NCBI GenBank assembly: GCA_018398805.1
Contig: JAGFBZ010001279.1
Span: 1,532,501-1,596,500, forward strand
Direction of reading: 5' to 3'
Length of the DNA stretch: 64,000 bases
Origin: Hirundichthys speculiger
Lineage: Eukaryota; Chordata; Actinopteri; Beloniformes; Exocoetidae
The notes under the pieces are model-generated. The model saw nothing but the letters and a program-made list of their open reading frames with translations, ran no database searches and was not told where the DNA came from. A program made the translations under genes and the position numbers. How positions within the stretch are numbered: the first letter of the stretch is position 1; each line of letters starts with the position of its first letter. Below, in pieces: positions 52,123 to 64,000 of this stretch.

Positions 52123-55100
52123 CCAGCCTCCACATGTTTATCTCCATCAGGCCTCGCTGCATTTGCTGAACCTCAGGTGGAATAAAGAGTTTGAGTGAAG
52201 TCAAGTGGCTGACTTCACCCTGTTGCAACAGTTGCCATAAAATAAAAAGAGCAGTAAAGTCACGTTCAGGAATTTTTTTTAAGCCTTGGGAAAAAAAAAG
52301 GAAAACATCATATGTTTCCTTTAAAGCCTGACCTGCCGATTGCAGTTGTGGATGTATTTTCTTTCTCAGAGCTCTTATCAACCAGTAAAACAACCCGTCA
52401 GTGAAGGATAGCAGAGGCTGCAGGCTGCACGCTCCGTTAGCTTTGTTTTTAGCCTCTTTGCCCGTGTTAGCTTCAAAACACAGCTACTCTTTCGATGTTG
52501 GATTAAGTTTATTGTCCCAAATGTTTCCGTAGATGTTCCATTTTTGCCGTACAAGTTCTGCAAGTTGCAGTCTTTGATTAGAGATATTCAGATATAATTG
52601 TTTTTTTTGTAGCACCAGTTCCTGTACCTGGACTTTGGGTGTCGGTTGTTACTGCAATATAATGTTGGAAAGACGAGTCGCTCTGCTTTTAAGAGTAACT
52701 GAAATATTAGTTCTCAGACGAGAGCACTTCCTCTTTACGGCTGCTTTTATGCAGTTCGTTCTTTTCCAGATGATGACACATGTCCGTCAAGTTTCCTCGG
52801 GAAGTAGCAAAATACTCCAGAATGATTAGTTTTGAGCTGTACAAATGATCGTGATCTTCGCGATTTGCCAGTTGCATCTGTTAAAACTGCAGTTTTTGAT
52901 TTAAAAATCGATTCAAGGTGGAGCCTTGAATCGTTTTTGAAGATGCCGCGGGCCTGCTAGCCGAGATGTGATGTCATCAAGTATGTCCCTAAATTAATAA
53001 ACCGATAATATTCCTGTGCCTGTGATGTGCTTCCTGACTGGAAAAACAACGGATTCATCGTTTGCTGGTGAGAACCAACCGTCTGAACGTCAGTGGAGCG
53101 TTGCTGCCTCAGTTATGAATGAAAAATAAACAAGGTAAAAATAAAACAAACATACATCATGTGACAAACTGTCATAAAGGAGGAGATGTAGCGGAGGGAG
53201 TCCAGAAGACATCAAAGCTCCTTCAGCTGGTCAGCCGTGGCTGATACTCTGTACGGGATAAATTTGAGACATCTTGGCGGTGGCAGTTTTTTTTTTGTTT
53301 CACCCGCCAGCTGCTGCAGGACTTGTGGCAGCCGCTCTGTGGTGGAAGTCTCGGGTTCTGCCCTCGGACAAACTCGGATAAAAACAGCACTTCAGAGGCT
53401 CCGTGCGTGAGTCATATGTGCGTCTGAAGCCACTTCAGACAAGCGGCGGATCACACAAATATCAACAGAGTCTCAGATAAATCTCTCTGGGATTTACTGA
53501 GGCGTTAAGTTCAAAGTCTTTTTTGTTTTTTTATTTAAATCCGCTCCTGTTCAGTCATGCCTCAACAGAGCAGGTGATTTCTCACCTGTTCAAGATCACA
53601 ACAGCTCCTCCTGCATGGCTTCTCGGATAAATCCAGTTTGTTGCTCTGAATCTCTGCAATGAGGCCGGTTAAAACAACCGGTCTGTGTTTGTGACTCAGT
53701 CACAGGAAGAGTTTAATGAGGGGAAGAAGAGGAAAATGACACCGTCACACTTGTTTGGAGAAGCCAGTTTAAGGCTCATGCATTCCTGCCTCCTTGAATT
53801 TTGTGTCATCACTTGAAAATTTGCTGAAGTCTCTCAGTGAGTATGAAGCTCCATAACTGGCGGAGCTAAAGATACTGTCCACTGGAGCCCCGCCAGTCTG
53901 TAGTAGACTGGCTGCCGTACTTTCTAACAATCTGGAAGGTTTCTTCTAAGCCAAAGAAATCAGAAAAAGACAGTCTTTGCCAAATGCACCACATTTTTCA
54001 GGCCGTAGAAAAATGTAGCATCATTTTCCCTCCAGATGAGTGTTTTGTTTTGTTTTTTTTTTTTCATCCCTGAAACCGAAACCTCTGAAACCACTCCTGT
54101 AATACAGGAAATCATGGATATATTGCCAGATTCACCTGCAAATAAACAAAAGCTCCTGATCAGACCGGTACGTCCGTATATCTGTGCGACGTAAACCCAA
54201 TGATCGTAAACGTAAACCCTGATGATCCAGGTCAGGCAGCGTGAGCTTGCCAAACCTGCCATCCTTTGTTGGCGCAGAATAAGTCCTGCAGTTTCACTGA
54301 ACTCAAAATCCCTCCAGCTTTGGTTGGCATTTGTGAAGCTGTGCAAGAATTTTTTTATTTTTTATTTTTTTTTGCTTTCTGTGCATCTGAAGCATTGACA
54401 GCGCATCTGTCAGCACATTCCAGATGAGCTCCTGGCCTCCAGATGTCTTACAGCTGTTATCAGCATCTTCTTGCGGCGTGTCTGCGTCGACTCTACTCGA
54501 CTCGCGGCCCCGTGTGTTCTGCTCTGCAAAGGCCCGGTCCCGTCTCTATCCTGGACTCGTGTTTCTGCATAGCGCAGTCGTTGGCTCATGGAGAAGGACC
54601 TAAAATAAGGGGACTGATTTTCACCAGGGAAAATGCCGTACTCAGACGTTTAAGTCTACATTATATTTTGGCAGCACTCAGAGCAAAATGATGTTTGTTT
54701 TGTACTGATGAGCTTCAAACTCTGTTAAGAAATATGTTTTTCAATCCCCCCTTGTTACGTGCAGTTAAAATCCCCTACTTTGGGTAGGTTCTTTTGAATT
54801 ATCTCATCCCTGCATGATGTAGCAAGTTGTTGTTTTGGGGTTTTTTTTGTTTGTTTTTTTCTTTCATATGTTATTTTTTTGGTTGGCAAACGTCTCAGTG
54901 AATTGAAGAGTTAAACGCTACACAAACATATTTGTGTACAGATTTTGTCTCCACTGAAGTAAATGCTGCTTACAGCAGCACCTTTATTTTGTTGCACGTG
55001 CCTCTGTAAAAACATCAAGTCTGATCTGTTCAGTTCTTTTCTAACTCCATGTATTATATGATTTAAAGTGGCAGAAAGGAACTATTGTAATTTTTAGGTT

Positions 55101-58100
55101 CAGCGGATCACCCTTTAGAGATGGCAGTTTAGTAACTTTTACCACACTGTCTGAAGCTGGTTTCAGGCTACGGCCAATGGTTGTCTGTTCATCTCGTTGC
55201 TGATGCGTCTTCATGATGATTTCACCCGATGCCTTGCTGTCTCGTTGGCTGTAGTTTGAAAAGGGATTCCCCCAACATCTCCAGATATCTGATTTTGGTT
55301 TTATAACCATCATCCATTGGAAATGCATCTATGACACATCAGCAAGCATCTTTGACGAGTCTTTGAGTTGTTCACACATAAAGACCTAGTGCTGACTCCT
55401 GACCTGCAGCCGTCTGCCACTGACGCGTCTGTGAGCTCCAAAACTGGCAAACTGGGCCTAAAATCGTCCAGTCAGTAAGAGCCTTAAATTTCTTGAAGGT
55501 TTTAGGCTACGCATGGTCCCTGCGCCATCTCTGGCATTTATACTTGTGCATTTTTGTTTGCGTCGCTCTGTCATTAGACCACCAACCGTGAGATGTGTGG
55601 GTTCTTTTCTGCAGCTGCTGTAGCTCGTAGTGCCAAGTTTCCTTTTCTTTACTTCCTATATGGAGCTCAGACATAGCAACAGAGCAAACAAAGTATATTT
55701 CACGTGAGTTGGTGCTGATAAATGTTGAGCACCAGCGTAGCTTTGGCGCAGAAGTATAAATCAGCCTTTTGGTCTTGGTTGGTTTGCTTACTCAGTCACT
55801 CTTTATTTTTTTTCGTCTGTCTTTAGTCTCATAGTTGCGTCTGCCATGTTGTGCACGGTAGCTCTGTGAGCTAGTTTCATTGTACGTGTGTGACACAGTG
55901 CCATAAAGCAATAGGCAGTAGTTGCAAGAGACAGCCAGGACGGGAAATCCAGAGTTGCTTTGGACGGCTTTTGACAGCCGTGGGGATGGGAGACCAAACC
56001 ACGGGGTCATGCTGCTGTGACTCCAGCACTACGTGAAATAAGAGCAGCTCAGTCTCTTCATTTCCTTGCTGGTGAATTGCCCTAAAAACATTTCCAGTTG
56101 GTCACACAGGTTCAGAGCAGGAATCAGACTTGATGAATTGAATCTCATCTCTGGTTAGAGGACACCATCACTTCTCCTTGAACCAGCGAGGCGTTTCTGG
56201 GACACTTGCACAGTGACTGTTACATACTCACCACTCCACCCACCATTGCATCTCCCAGTGCTCCCAGCCAGCTTGGCCTGGTTTCACTCCGACTGGGAGG
56301 AGAGTGGACGTTGGGCCAGAGCTTGAGGCGGCACGTCAAAGTGCCTAATGGCTGAGCTGATTACTGCCAGCCGAGGTAGATGTACAATAAAAGCTCTGCA
56401 TATTCTGTCTCTGTCAGGCGGGGGGGAGCGTTTGGACTCAAGGAGGATCTTTAAAGTAATTGATCTCCCTGTTGCAAACTGCTAACTGTCCTCATGATAT
56501 CAAACATACATCTTATAATAGTTTGTCTGCATTAACACAGTTTTTTCCACCTGATAACGGAGCTTGATTAAAGAGGATTTCAGAGCCATAAATCTTAAAG
56601 GGTTCACATTTTTCTCCAACATCCATTTTGGCTCCGGCGCATGTCTCCAAGCATTGTCCATCACTGTCCTAAACTGGTCCTTCATACATATTGAACACAG
56701 CGAGAGACTGGTTGAAGCATCTTCTCTGGAATCGGTCCTCAAGGAAATATTTCTGAACGAATGAGGCTCAAAGCGATCCTCGAAGCCCTGGCCTTCACTT
56801 GCATGATGAGCACTTCCTCTGGACTGTTAAGGGAATGGAAGAACATAATAGCTGGTAGAGATGAGGAAAGAGAGGGCAGGATGTGGTTTAACCTGACTCT
56901 GAGATGTGGTTTAATCTGCTGGGATAATTCGGTCCTGATGTGGTTTGACCTGTCTGGCTCCGGTCTGCTGTACGCGCCCGCCAGGACTGTTTCCTGTAAT
57001 CTGTTTGATCTGAGGCTTCGGCGCTGGAAGGTTTTCAGATTAGAATCGCTTTTACACATATTTAATCTTGCGGCAGGTTTCAAGGACACTGAAAGGCAGC
57101 GCAAACTAATGAGTTCAAGTTCCTGTTTCACTTCAGTGAAGTCGTGAATGACATAAAGAGACTAAAAGCTGAGCTGATGATCTGAAACGGTCCATGTTGG
57201 AAGGTTTAATGCCCTCTTTAAACTAGGATTATCATGCATCTGTGTCTGCTGTAGGTGCGGCAGGAGGCATCAGTGTCATTCTCACGGTCTCAAGAGTGAA
57301 AACTGGCTCAAACATCTGAAAACATCTAGTTTGAATGTACATGAAGTACTCTGAAAGCACGCATTTAGGGTTTGACCATTTGTAACGAGAGCTGGAAGGA
57401 CCTTCAACATGAGCTGCATTTCCAAAACAGTTTTGGTGCAAAACCTTTTTTTAATTTTCAAAAAAAAAAATTTTTTTAAATGAGTTATCCGAGGCAACTC
57501 CTCTTGTTTCTTCTTTCGCTGCAATTTTGCAAAATATTCCTTTCTTGAATTGCCATAAAAACCACCTCACCTGTCTGCAACATATGCAAGTTTTTGCAAA
57601 ATTGATGTGTTTTGATTAGACATATTTCATATTTGCAGTTCCACATGAGGATTTAAGGGTAATGAAGATGCACCTTTTTTGTCATCCATGTTTCCGAAAG
57701 ATGATGGACCATTGGGAAATTTTAAGGCATTTATTGTTTCTTCAAAAGCGCTTTGCAAATTTGACGGTGGGTCATGAGCATCAATGTACCTCAGTATCAT
57801 CAGACGCTTTCCAAATGTGCACTGACAAAAAAAAAAACCAGATGGTTTCCTTCACTCTTCAGTGTCCATGGCATCAAACACAATCTAAGGTTCTGATTGG
57901 TCAGAACCGGTCAGACCTCAGGACGGCTTATGTTCAGTCCATCTCCAAGGACCTTGGGTCAAACAGGACAGTCTCTGGATCTTGTTTGTCTTGTCTTTTT
58001 CTCTCTACATGGTGGAGTTTGAACGTTTGGGGATGCAGGGATGAACCGGGTTCGCTGTCCAGGTTTTCAGAAGTGTTTAGTTTTTTTTTTTTCTTTGTAG

Positions 58101-59739
58101 TTCATTTTTAAACAAGTTGGTCCCATCAGATGCAAATAAGCGTATCATAAGGTTGAAATAAAATCTTCTCGTCTGATATGTCATCTTTGGACTGTGCTGA
58201 ATTAAATACAGGTCTTGAATGACCACTGGACCGTTTATCATTCTCATGGTTGTGGGGAGCTCAGAGACTGAATCCAGTCTGACAGTTTTACTTGTGTCTC
58301 TTTTTAACCGCTCTTCTCAGAGAAGTCGGAAGCTGACATGAATGGTTGCTGAACCATATACGAGCCTGCTGATGTTGGATAGCAGCTAGTTTTTGATGGT
58401 GGTGGTATTTCCGTTGCTCCTTGTTACCAGGCAGCTTTCTCTTTTTCACACCTTCGGAACTTGTGTAACACTTACGCTGTAAACTCTCCTTCCTCCCTCA
58501 CCTCCCGTTCTCTCAGCTCCATCACCCCTCTCTCCCGTTTCTCAGCTCCTCTCCAACTTCCTCTGCCTCTTCAGATGGCTCTTGGCTCGTCGTCCCCCTC
58601 CGCCCCACGCCACCCCCCTCGTCCTGCCCGGTTTTTTTTTTGTTTGTTTTTTTTTCTCCCACGCAGCTCAGAACAGAAGCCCCAGTGTCCCAGTCGACGG
58701 GCCGAGTGGCAGCGGGCAGGGAGGGGATGTGAGGGCTGAGAGCAGGGGAGGAGGAGAGCAATAGGCTGCAACAAAAGCCTTGTTTAGAGGTGTGTTTGTG
58801 CGGCCAGCGTGGTCCTCCTGGGAGCATTTAACTGCAGCGTGGGCGCCTGTTTTACTGGTGTGACCCTGCAGAGGCTACTGTTAGTGATCCACGCTTGGAT
58901 CAAGGAGTCTCTCAGCAGTGGCTACACTTTCCTCTTTGTGTGACTCCTGCCTAATACGACCAAGTTTCAACACTCTATGAAAGCAAAGCCTCTCCATCTC
59001 AGGGTTCTTGGGTTCTCTTGTCCCCCCACATTTACTGCAGATCTATAAATGCCGCATAACTTAATCCACCAGCTGCCTCACATGTTAAATTTAAATTACC
59101 TCAAGCCTTTGGAGCGGCGGTAAAGACCGCAGGAATGCCAGTAAACCCTGGTAGTGTTTGCCCAGCCCTGGCTTTACTGGTTTCCCTCAGGTTCTGGTAG
59201 TCTTCAGTCTCTTAATGTGACGTCAGCTGTGTGCCGGACTCCCAGATCTCTGGGGTGTTGGTTGGTTGGTGGGAATGTGGGGGGTTGTGGTGAGGAATGT
59301 GCGATGCCTCTCTGACACACACACACTCATGTTTTTCATCACTTTTGAGGACTTGATGTCAGATCATGCCCATCGTATGGGGACTTCCTTTTTAAGGAAT
59401 GTTATGTTTAAAAGTAATGATGTCCTTGCGTCGTGCTATCTGCTATATATGAAGCCGTTTCCTGCACTTCTTAGGACGTTATATTAATTTACCCTGAACT
59501 CAAGCCAAGTCTTCCCCCTAAAACTGACCTTATAGGGACTTGTTTCTCTTCCCGATGAGGGAGTTGCCTCAATGTGAATGAGAAAACAGAAATGCAATTA
59601 TGTGAAACAGAAAGCACATACTCTTTCAGTTCCAAGGTTTAATGTATCAGGAAATTGTTTTTAAAAACATAATTTGATCTTTTAAATGTGTGGTGATTGA
59701 TTTCTTTCAATGACTATCGCTCTGTCATCACTGCGGGGA

Positions 59740-60770
59740 TTTTAGGCCTGCTCTCTACATTACTGCTGCAGCTCAAATAAGATCACAGACATTTTTTTTA
59801 TGCACAGCTGTTTGTGCTGTGGTCCGACCATGGTACTTCAGTGGGTTTTTACTGGAACAACATCACCTTGATCACTCTACTTTTTCTGCCACCTGGTTAT
59901 AGATTTGATTGTGTGCTTGGGATCATTGTCCTTTTGCATTAAGTTTTAGCCAAACTTTAGCTGTCAGATAGATTACCTTACCTTTTACTCCAGAATAGTT
60001 TGGTATGTAGAGGAGTAGGGCTGCACGATATTAGGAAGAAGGTGTATTATCTGATATCATAGTTGAAAATTGCGATGACGGTATGACTTGATATAATGCA
60101 CCCTGCAACAACTGCAGCAGCAATGTCTTTTCTTATTTTTTTTCCTAAGTGATATTGATATTGCACATGCTGATATTGCGATAACCATACATTTTCTATA
60201 TACTGTGCAGCCCTGCAGAGACGTCCGTGGTTGACTCAGTCACTGTGAGCCAAAAGCCACGCCCAGATCTTCACTCCTCCATGAGGTGCTCGCACTGATG
60301 CCTCCCGTCTTGATGGAAAACATCTCCTCTTTGGTCTCATCTGCCCACATTCATTGTCTTGTGATTTGTTCAGACTCAGCTTTGCAAACCAAGGCTGAGG
60401 ATGCTAATTATACCATCATGAACTTCAGCTAGTAACATGCTAACTGAGGCCTGTAGATTCCTGAAATGTAGCTCTTGGTTTGTTTTGTTTTTCCCATTTC
60501 TCTCAAGCAGTCCACGGTCTTGCTGGGATGTACGCTTCTAGTAAGTCTTGAATGTTTTCAGCTGTGAATAATCTTTCTCGCTGTAGGATGGTGGACTGAA
60601 GGTTTGAAAATGCCCATTTAACCCTTTTCAGACAACAGCAGCCATTGCTTCTCTTAGATCATCGTTGATGTCTCTCCTTTTTGGCGTTGTGTTAAGACAT
60701 ACCTGAATGCTCCAGATCAGTGAATCTGGGGGAGGAGCTCACACTTGGTGATGATTAATTGAATAACTGA
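59740..60770 (-). mobile_element. Tc1-like transposon, strongly decayed
   Basis: Read on the plus strand, phrases occur in the order of the reverse complement of a common fish Tc1 transposase gene: TTGGGATCATTGTCCTTTTG, AACTTTAGCTGTCAGATAGA, TTTGGTCTCATCTGCCCAC, GCTAACTGAGGCCTGTAG, GTGAATAATCTTTCTCGCTG and TGAATGCTCCAGATCAG. No frame survives on the minus strand, and the precise ends are not seen. A MITE at 60016-60215 is inserted in it. Confidence 0.65.
60008..60223. mobile_element. hAT-type MITE inside the Tc1 relic
   Basis: The element proper, 60016-60215, starts TAGGGCTGCACGATATTAG and ends TACTGTGCAGCCCTG. The flanks TAGAGGAG (60008-60015) and CAGAGACG (60216-60223) look like an 8-bp duplication with two later changes, because both align to the same stretch of the host Tc1 sequence. 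The interior carries GATATTG-rich DNA and is non-coding. Confidence 0.78.
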
Positions 60771-61028
60771 GTATGAGTTGGTTGTTCTTCTGCCCGTCGA
60801 TGGACTGGCGATTAAAAAATAAAAAAAAAATCCTTGTAGCGGCCACCTCAGAAACCGGCGAAGAAGCGAAAGAACTACCGGCTAACTCCCAGGTCCAGGG
60901 CAGAGCAGCTTCTCCGAAATTATTATGTGTCTGGCGATTCAATGTTCTGAAAGTTGAGCCAGCACACGGTTGAATGAGCATGAAAAGATACGTGCGAGGA
61001 TCACTTCAATCTATCCATTAGCTCCCGC

Positions 61029-61165
61029 TTGGTACGGAGTCGGCTCGCGGGGGCAGCAGCTTCAGCAGAGAGGCCCAGACCTCCCTCCCCCCGGCCGCTT
61101 CCACCAGGCCAGCTGAGAGATAATCTCTCCAGCGGTTCCTGGTCTGCCCCGTGGTCTTCCAACGA
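61029..61165 (-). mobile_element. RTE/Rex3-like LINE remnant
   Basis: On the plus strand, AGGCCAGCTGAGAGATAATC, TCTCCAGCGGTTCCTGG and CCCGTGGTCTTCC are the reverse complement of the Rex3-type 3' coding end seen at 48848-49060. Short and without an open frame. Confidence 0.6.
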
Positions 61166-61326
61166 GGATCAATTAATGAGTGAAAAGCACAAATGTAAAA
61201 TAGCGAGAGTCACTCTCTGCGTAAAACACAAAGAGGCTGACAATTATTTATTTAAACAGTAATGTCTGTAATAGCTGGAACACCTAAAGAAATAAAAACA
61301 CACAGGAGACACACTCATACACACAA

Positions 61327-62488
61327 CCAGTGTTCCGTGTTTTAGATTTCATAGTATCTACTTAAACTATAGTAAATATAGTTTTTGCTGTTATCAGACA
61401 CACAGTTTGTCATGACATACCTGAAAAATGTCAGGTACAAGCTAAAACGATTAGTTTACTGCTGTTGCAATTTCTTTCTTTTTTGCACTTTTAATTGATT
61501 TTACCTATTTGAGTTATTTTTTTCTCAGTTGTTTATTACATAGATAGATAGATAAACTTTATTACAGACTCAAGGTCCAAAAAGCACACATAAAAACACT
61601 AAAACATTAATTTAAAAGACAACTGTACCAGTGTCTCCAGAGCTCAGACTGGTAGCGTATAGTACTAAACATAATATTTGATAGCAGCAAGATGATTTCT
61701 TTCTTAGAGTCATTTAGTCTGCCAATAAATTTATACATAAGACCTCTCAGGGCAGACTGTAAAGAGTTCAGTCGCGCTGCCACAAACATTTCACTGGCAC
61801 TAGTCCATCCAGTCTTTTCAAAAGTGTCCTTAGAGGCATCATTATATGCCACTTGCAGGCTCTGAAGGCTTGTTTTTTTATAACGAGACCAAAGATGAGC
61901 GGAGTACAAGGGAGTACAATAGGCTTTGAATAAAGTCACCTTCACAGAATCACTACATGAAACAAATTTCCATAATAAATATTTGCACATACAGCATGCG
62001 ACGCTGTCGGTAAATGTCCTCATCATCTGTGAGCTGATCAATAATCCAATGGCCAAGATATTTAACCTTATTGGAGACACGTAGAACATCACCTGCCAAA
62101 CTAAAGTCAGGAAAGATTATACATTTGTCTTCCTTTGTTCTACAGATCATTAAGACACTTTTTGTAGCATTATACTTTGATGTCATGTTGAACCCCATAG
62201 ACAGAGCAAGAAAGAACAGAAAGAACTTTAGAATTTTTTTGTTTGTTAACAAAACTAATGTTTTGTTGGACACAATATGTTTAAAAGTATAGAAACATTA
62301 ATGTTTACAGTTATAATTGTGTAAATTGTCTACATTTCATTACCTTATATACTGTTTTGGGATTCAATTTGCATAAAATGCTTAAAATGGAATTCTCAAA
62401 AATTAAAAACCGAAAAACACCGAAAATTAAAAAAAATTAAAACGGAATTTGAGAAAAAATAAAACGGATTTCATAGAGCCCTAGATGT
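61327..62488 (-). repeat. Repeat split by a LINE insertion
   Basis: The right part (62378-62488, reverse complement AGGGCTCTATGAAATCCGTT) and the left part (61330-61360, GTGTTCCGTGTTTTAGATTT) are the two sides of one A/T-rich fish repeat. The LINE at 61541-62290 appears to have inserted between them. Class unknown. Confidence 0.45.
61541..62290 (-). pseudogene. LINE C-terminal coding part with (CTAT)n tail
   Basis: Two overlapping minus frames together show MTSKYNATKSVLMICRTKED, then KVKYLGHWIIDQLTDDEDIY and RQRRMLYVQ. After a frameshift come SVKVTLFKAYCTPLYSAHLW, YKKTSLQSLQVAYNDASKDT and WTSASEMFVAARLNSLQSAL. The order (post-catalytic reverse-transcriptase region, Cys/Trp-rich C-terminus) is that of a common fish non-LTR element. 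A (TAGA)n tract at 61541-61553 is its 3' tail, confirming minus orientation. 5'-truncated and frameshifted. Confidence 0.8.
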
Positions 62489-63222
62489 GCTCTTACCTTT
62501 CACCTTGGTCTCGCTGGGAGCAGATCCCTGTGATCTTAAGTAGGAATAAGTGAGTACAGATAATGGAAGGATGGATGATTAATTAATAAAGGACAAGTGT
62601 AAAACATCATGTTATTGATCTGGTCAGGATCAAATAGCTTTCTAGAAAGCCTTGATTCATTAAACTTTGACTGTATCCTCCAGCATTAGTATTACACACA
62701 CTCTGTCTGTGCGTGTGCGTGTGCATGTGGGCGGCCGGGAGCCAAGCTTCTCTGTGAACAGCCTCTCTTTGTGGACACAGGAAGCACAGTGATGTTTTCC
62801 CAATCAAGGAAAAGAAAAACAGCAAAGGGCTCCACCAGGAAACAAACAGACTCCTCGGCTCACTTTATGCTCCAGTGGTGAACAAATGTGATGTAAAAGA
62901 AATTAAATGCAAAGAGAGGAGGTTAGAAACATTTTAAAGCATTTGAAAGGTTCTTGAAGTCTGCATTCCCGTCATGTCTGCAGCCTCCTCTGAGCGGTTC
63001 AGTCTCTGAATTAAAAGTCGATTAATGCTGATGATTTCTCTCGACAACTTTGCCTCCTTTACACTCGCAGGTCTTCTGTAAATCTTTGTCGTATTCTTAC
63101 TGGTGTACGTCAACTGTTCTTAACAATCCAGAACTGAGAGAATTTCAATTTACGATGAGAATGATAATGAGGGTTGACGTTTCAAATGTGTAAATGTAAT
63201 CATGAACTCTCCGTCCACGCAG

Positions 63223-63403
63223 GCAGCCGTCCGACGGTCCAGTACGTGGGCTCGCTGTCAGAGCTGCCTCAGGCCCTCCAGCCCTACTACACCCAAGGCT
63301 ACGTCCTGGCGGCCCTGCACCCCATCATCCTGTCTGTGGGCCGGACCCGCTCGCTGCCCTACAGTCTGCTGTACCGCGCCATCCTGGCCCGTCCCAGACC
63401 CAG
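63223..63403 (+). CDS. rftn2: Raftlin-2-like, coding exon 2
   Basis: The acceptor CACGCAG precedes 63223. With the last base of exon 1 the frame continues GSRPTVQYVGSLSELPQALQ, then PYYTQGYVLAALHPIILSVG and RTRSLPYSLLYRAILARPRP. It ends at CCCAG|GTACAC in phase 2. The YxxGYxxAALHPxI and LYRAIL motifs are those of the raftlin N-terminal globular region. GC content is much higher than in the flanking introns, as expected of an old fish exon. The donor call is a fair consensus match; a slightly longer exon cannot be excluded. Confidence 0.9.
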
Positions 63404-64000
63404 GTACACCAGCCGCGACCCGCCGTCAGTTCCACCCTCAGCTTTAACACGCAACCCCTCAATGACCGTCAGCGCCGTCTAGTATGTAGATGAATGATAG
63501 ATGAGGTCAAATGCATATTTGATAGAAAGTCCCGGTGGAGGAGCTGGGGGGGGATGATGTTTTGGTCTCCCTCGTGTTGGTTCTGTTGGCTAGAAATCCT
63601 CCCAACAACAGGGTCCCTCAGCAGCCAATGAGGCTGAAGTGTGTCTGAACTGCTGTAACTGAGGCGCATGGTTCATCTGCGAGACGGCAACAGAACAGCA
63701 GTGGAGCAGATGAGAGAGCAGGACCACTAGGTTCAGGACCAGGAGCCCAATGGGGCCTGGGAGGCCCCTTTATCAGGTCTGAGTGAATAAATCTGGATAT
63801 AAAAAACAATCCTAAATAACCACAGACTAAACATGACTGCAGATGGACCACCGAGAGCCGAGTTCAAATAAAGGCTTGAGTACAAGAAGAATACATGACT
63901 GCCTGCTTCTGGTCTAGTCCAGTCCAGGATTTATGGTGCAGAACTCAGGTTCACTGCCATCCCGGATTACTGGGAATCTAAACAGACAAGGTGCAAAAAT
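63404..64000 (+). other. rftn2: Start of rftn2 intron 2
   Basis: Non-coding to the window edge. No further exon recognised; the rest of the gene lies outside. Confidence 0.75.

Larger units (their letters stand above)
50146..63222 (+). other. rftn2: rftn2 intron 1 (13.1 kb)
   Basis: Donor GTAGGC at 50146 and acceptor CCGTCCACGCAG ending at 63222 leave a phase-1 intron of 13,077 bp. It contains no other convincing exon. Mobile and simple-repeat content is listed separately (52001, 59740, 60008, 61029, 61327, 61541). The stretches 50146-52000, 52123-59739 and 62490-63222 show no recognisable gene, and homopolymer T runs are frequent. A pyrimidine-rich tract lies at 58485-58575. Confidence 0.85.

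Noticed and set aside
54443..54691. 82-codon frame in intron 1 with GC-rich core
   Set aside because: No family resemblance, and does not join in phase to either raftlin exon.
57662..58111. 149-codon plus frame in rftn2 intron 1
   Set aside because: No domain, ends in a T run, no splice sites matching the raftlin frame.

Overview
This window is vertebrate nuclear DNA, almost certainly from a ray-finned (teleost) fish. The evidence is a spliced raftlin-family gene, an intronless SUN-domain gene, and a dense fossil bed of fish-type mobile elements: hAT, Tc1/mariner and PIF/Harbinger DNA transposons, L2, Rex1-like and RTE/Rex3-like LINEs, tRNA-derived SINEs and a candidate LTR. There are no operons, phage genes, CRISPR arrays or classical tRNA/rRNA genes. 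Most open reading frames longer than 60 codons are chance frames or transposon fragments.

Layout. 1-46 kb: I find no host protein-coding gene; this is intergenic DNA built from transposons, many nested. Main pieces are a Tc1 relic (240-1468), a Harbinger relic with a SINE in it (2279-3615), a candidate solo LTR (8085-8640), a small hAT MITE (9980-10273), an L2 fragment (14.8-15.8 kb), a multi-layer nest (about 15.87-21.26 kb), a hAT element with a BED-finger exon and a nested LINE piece (23.5-24.9 kb), a Rex1-like LINE split by another transposon (26.6-28.4 kb), a hAT-like element holding a foldback element with repetitive arms (33.8-35.9 kb), and two copies of one hairpin-bearing transposon family (5.3-6.5 kb and 38.6-40.6 kb). 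Several insertions have exact or near-exact 8-bp target duplications.

46.2-48 kb: a complete, intronless SUN-domain gene (46461-47450, +) encoding a 329-residue predicted nuclear-envelope protein. A perfect inverted pair of CRE sites (TGACGTCA) lies about 100 bp upstream of the ATG, and a poly(A) signal follows at 47929. The upstream flank looks like the end of an old mobile element.

49.6-64 kb: the 5' part of a raftlin gene, most like rftn2 (+ strand). Exon 1 (50007-50145) carries the MGCGL acylation motif and sits in a CpG-rich stretch containing telomere-like CCCTAA units. Intron 1 is about 13 kb and holds a 43-bp minisatellite, a decayed Tc1 element with a MITE inside it, and LINE remnants. 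Exon 2 is 63223-63403, and the gene continues beyond the window.

I found no convincing new multi-gene system. The items most worth following up are the intronless SUN gene with its CRE palindrome, the foldback element at 33924-34958, the nested stack at 16-21 kb, and the three hairpins. All family names come from pattern recognition without database searches.
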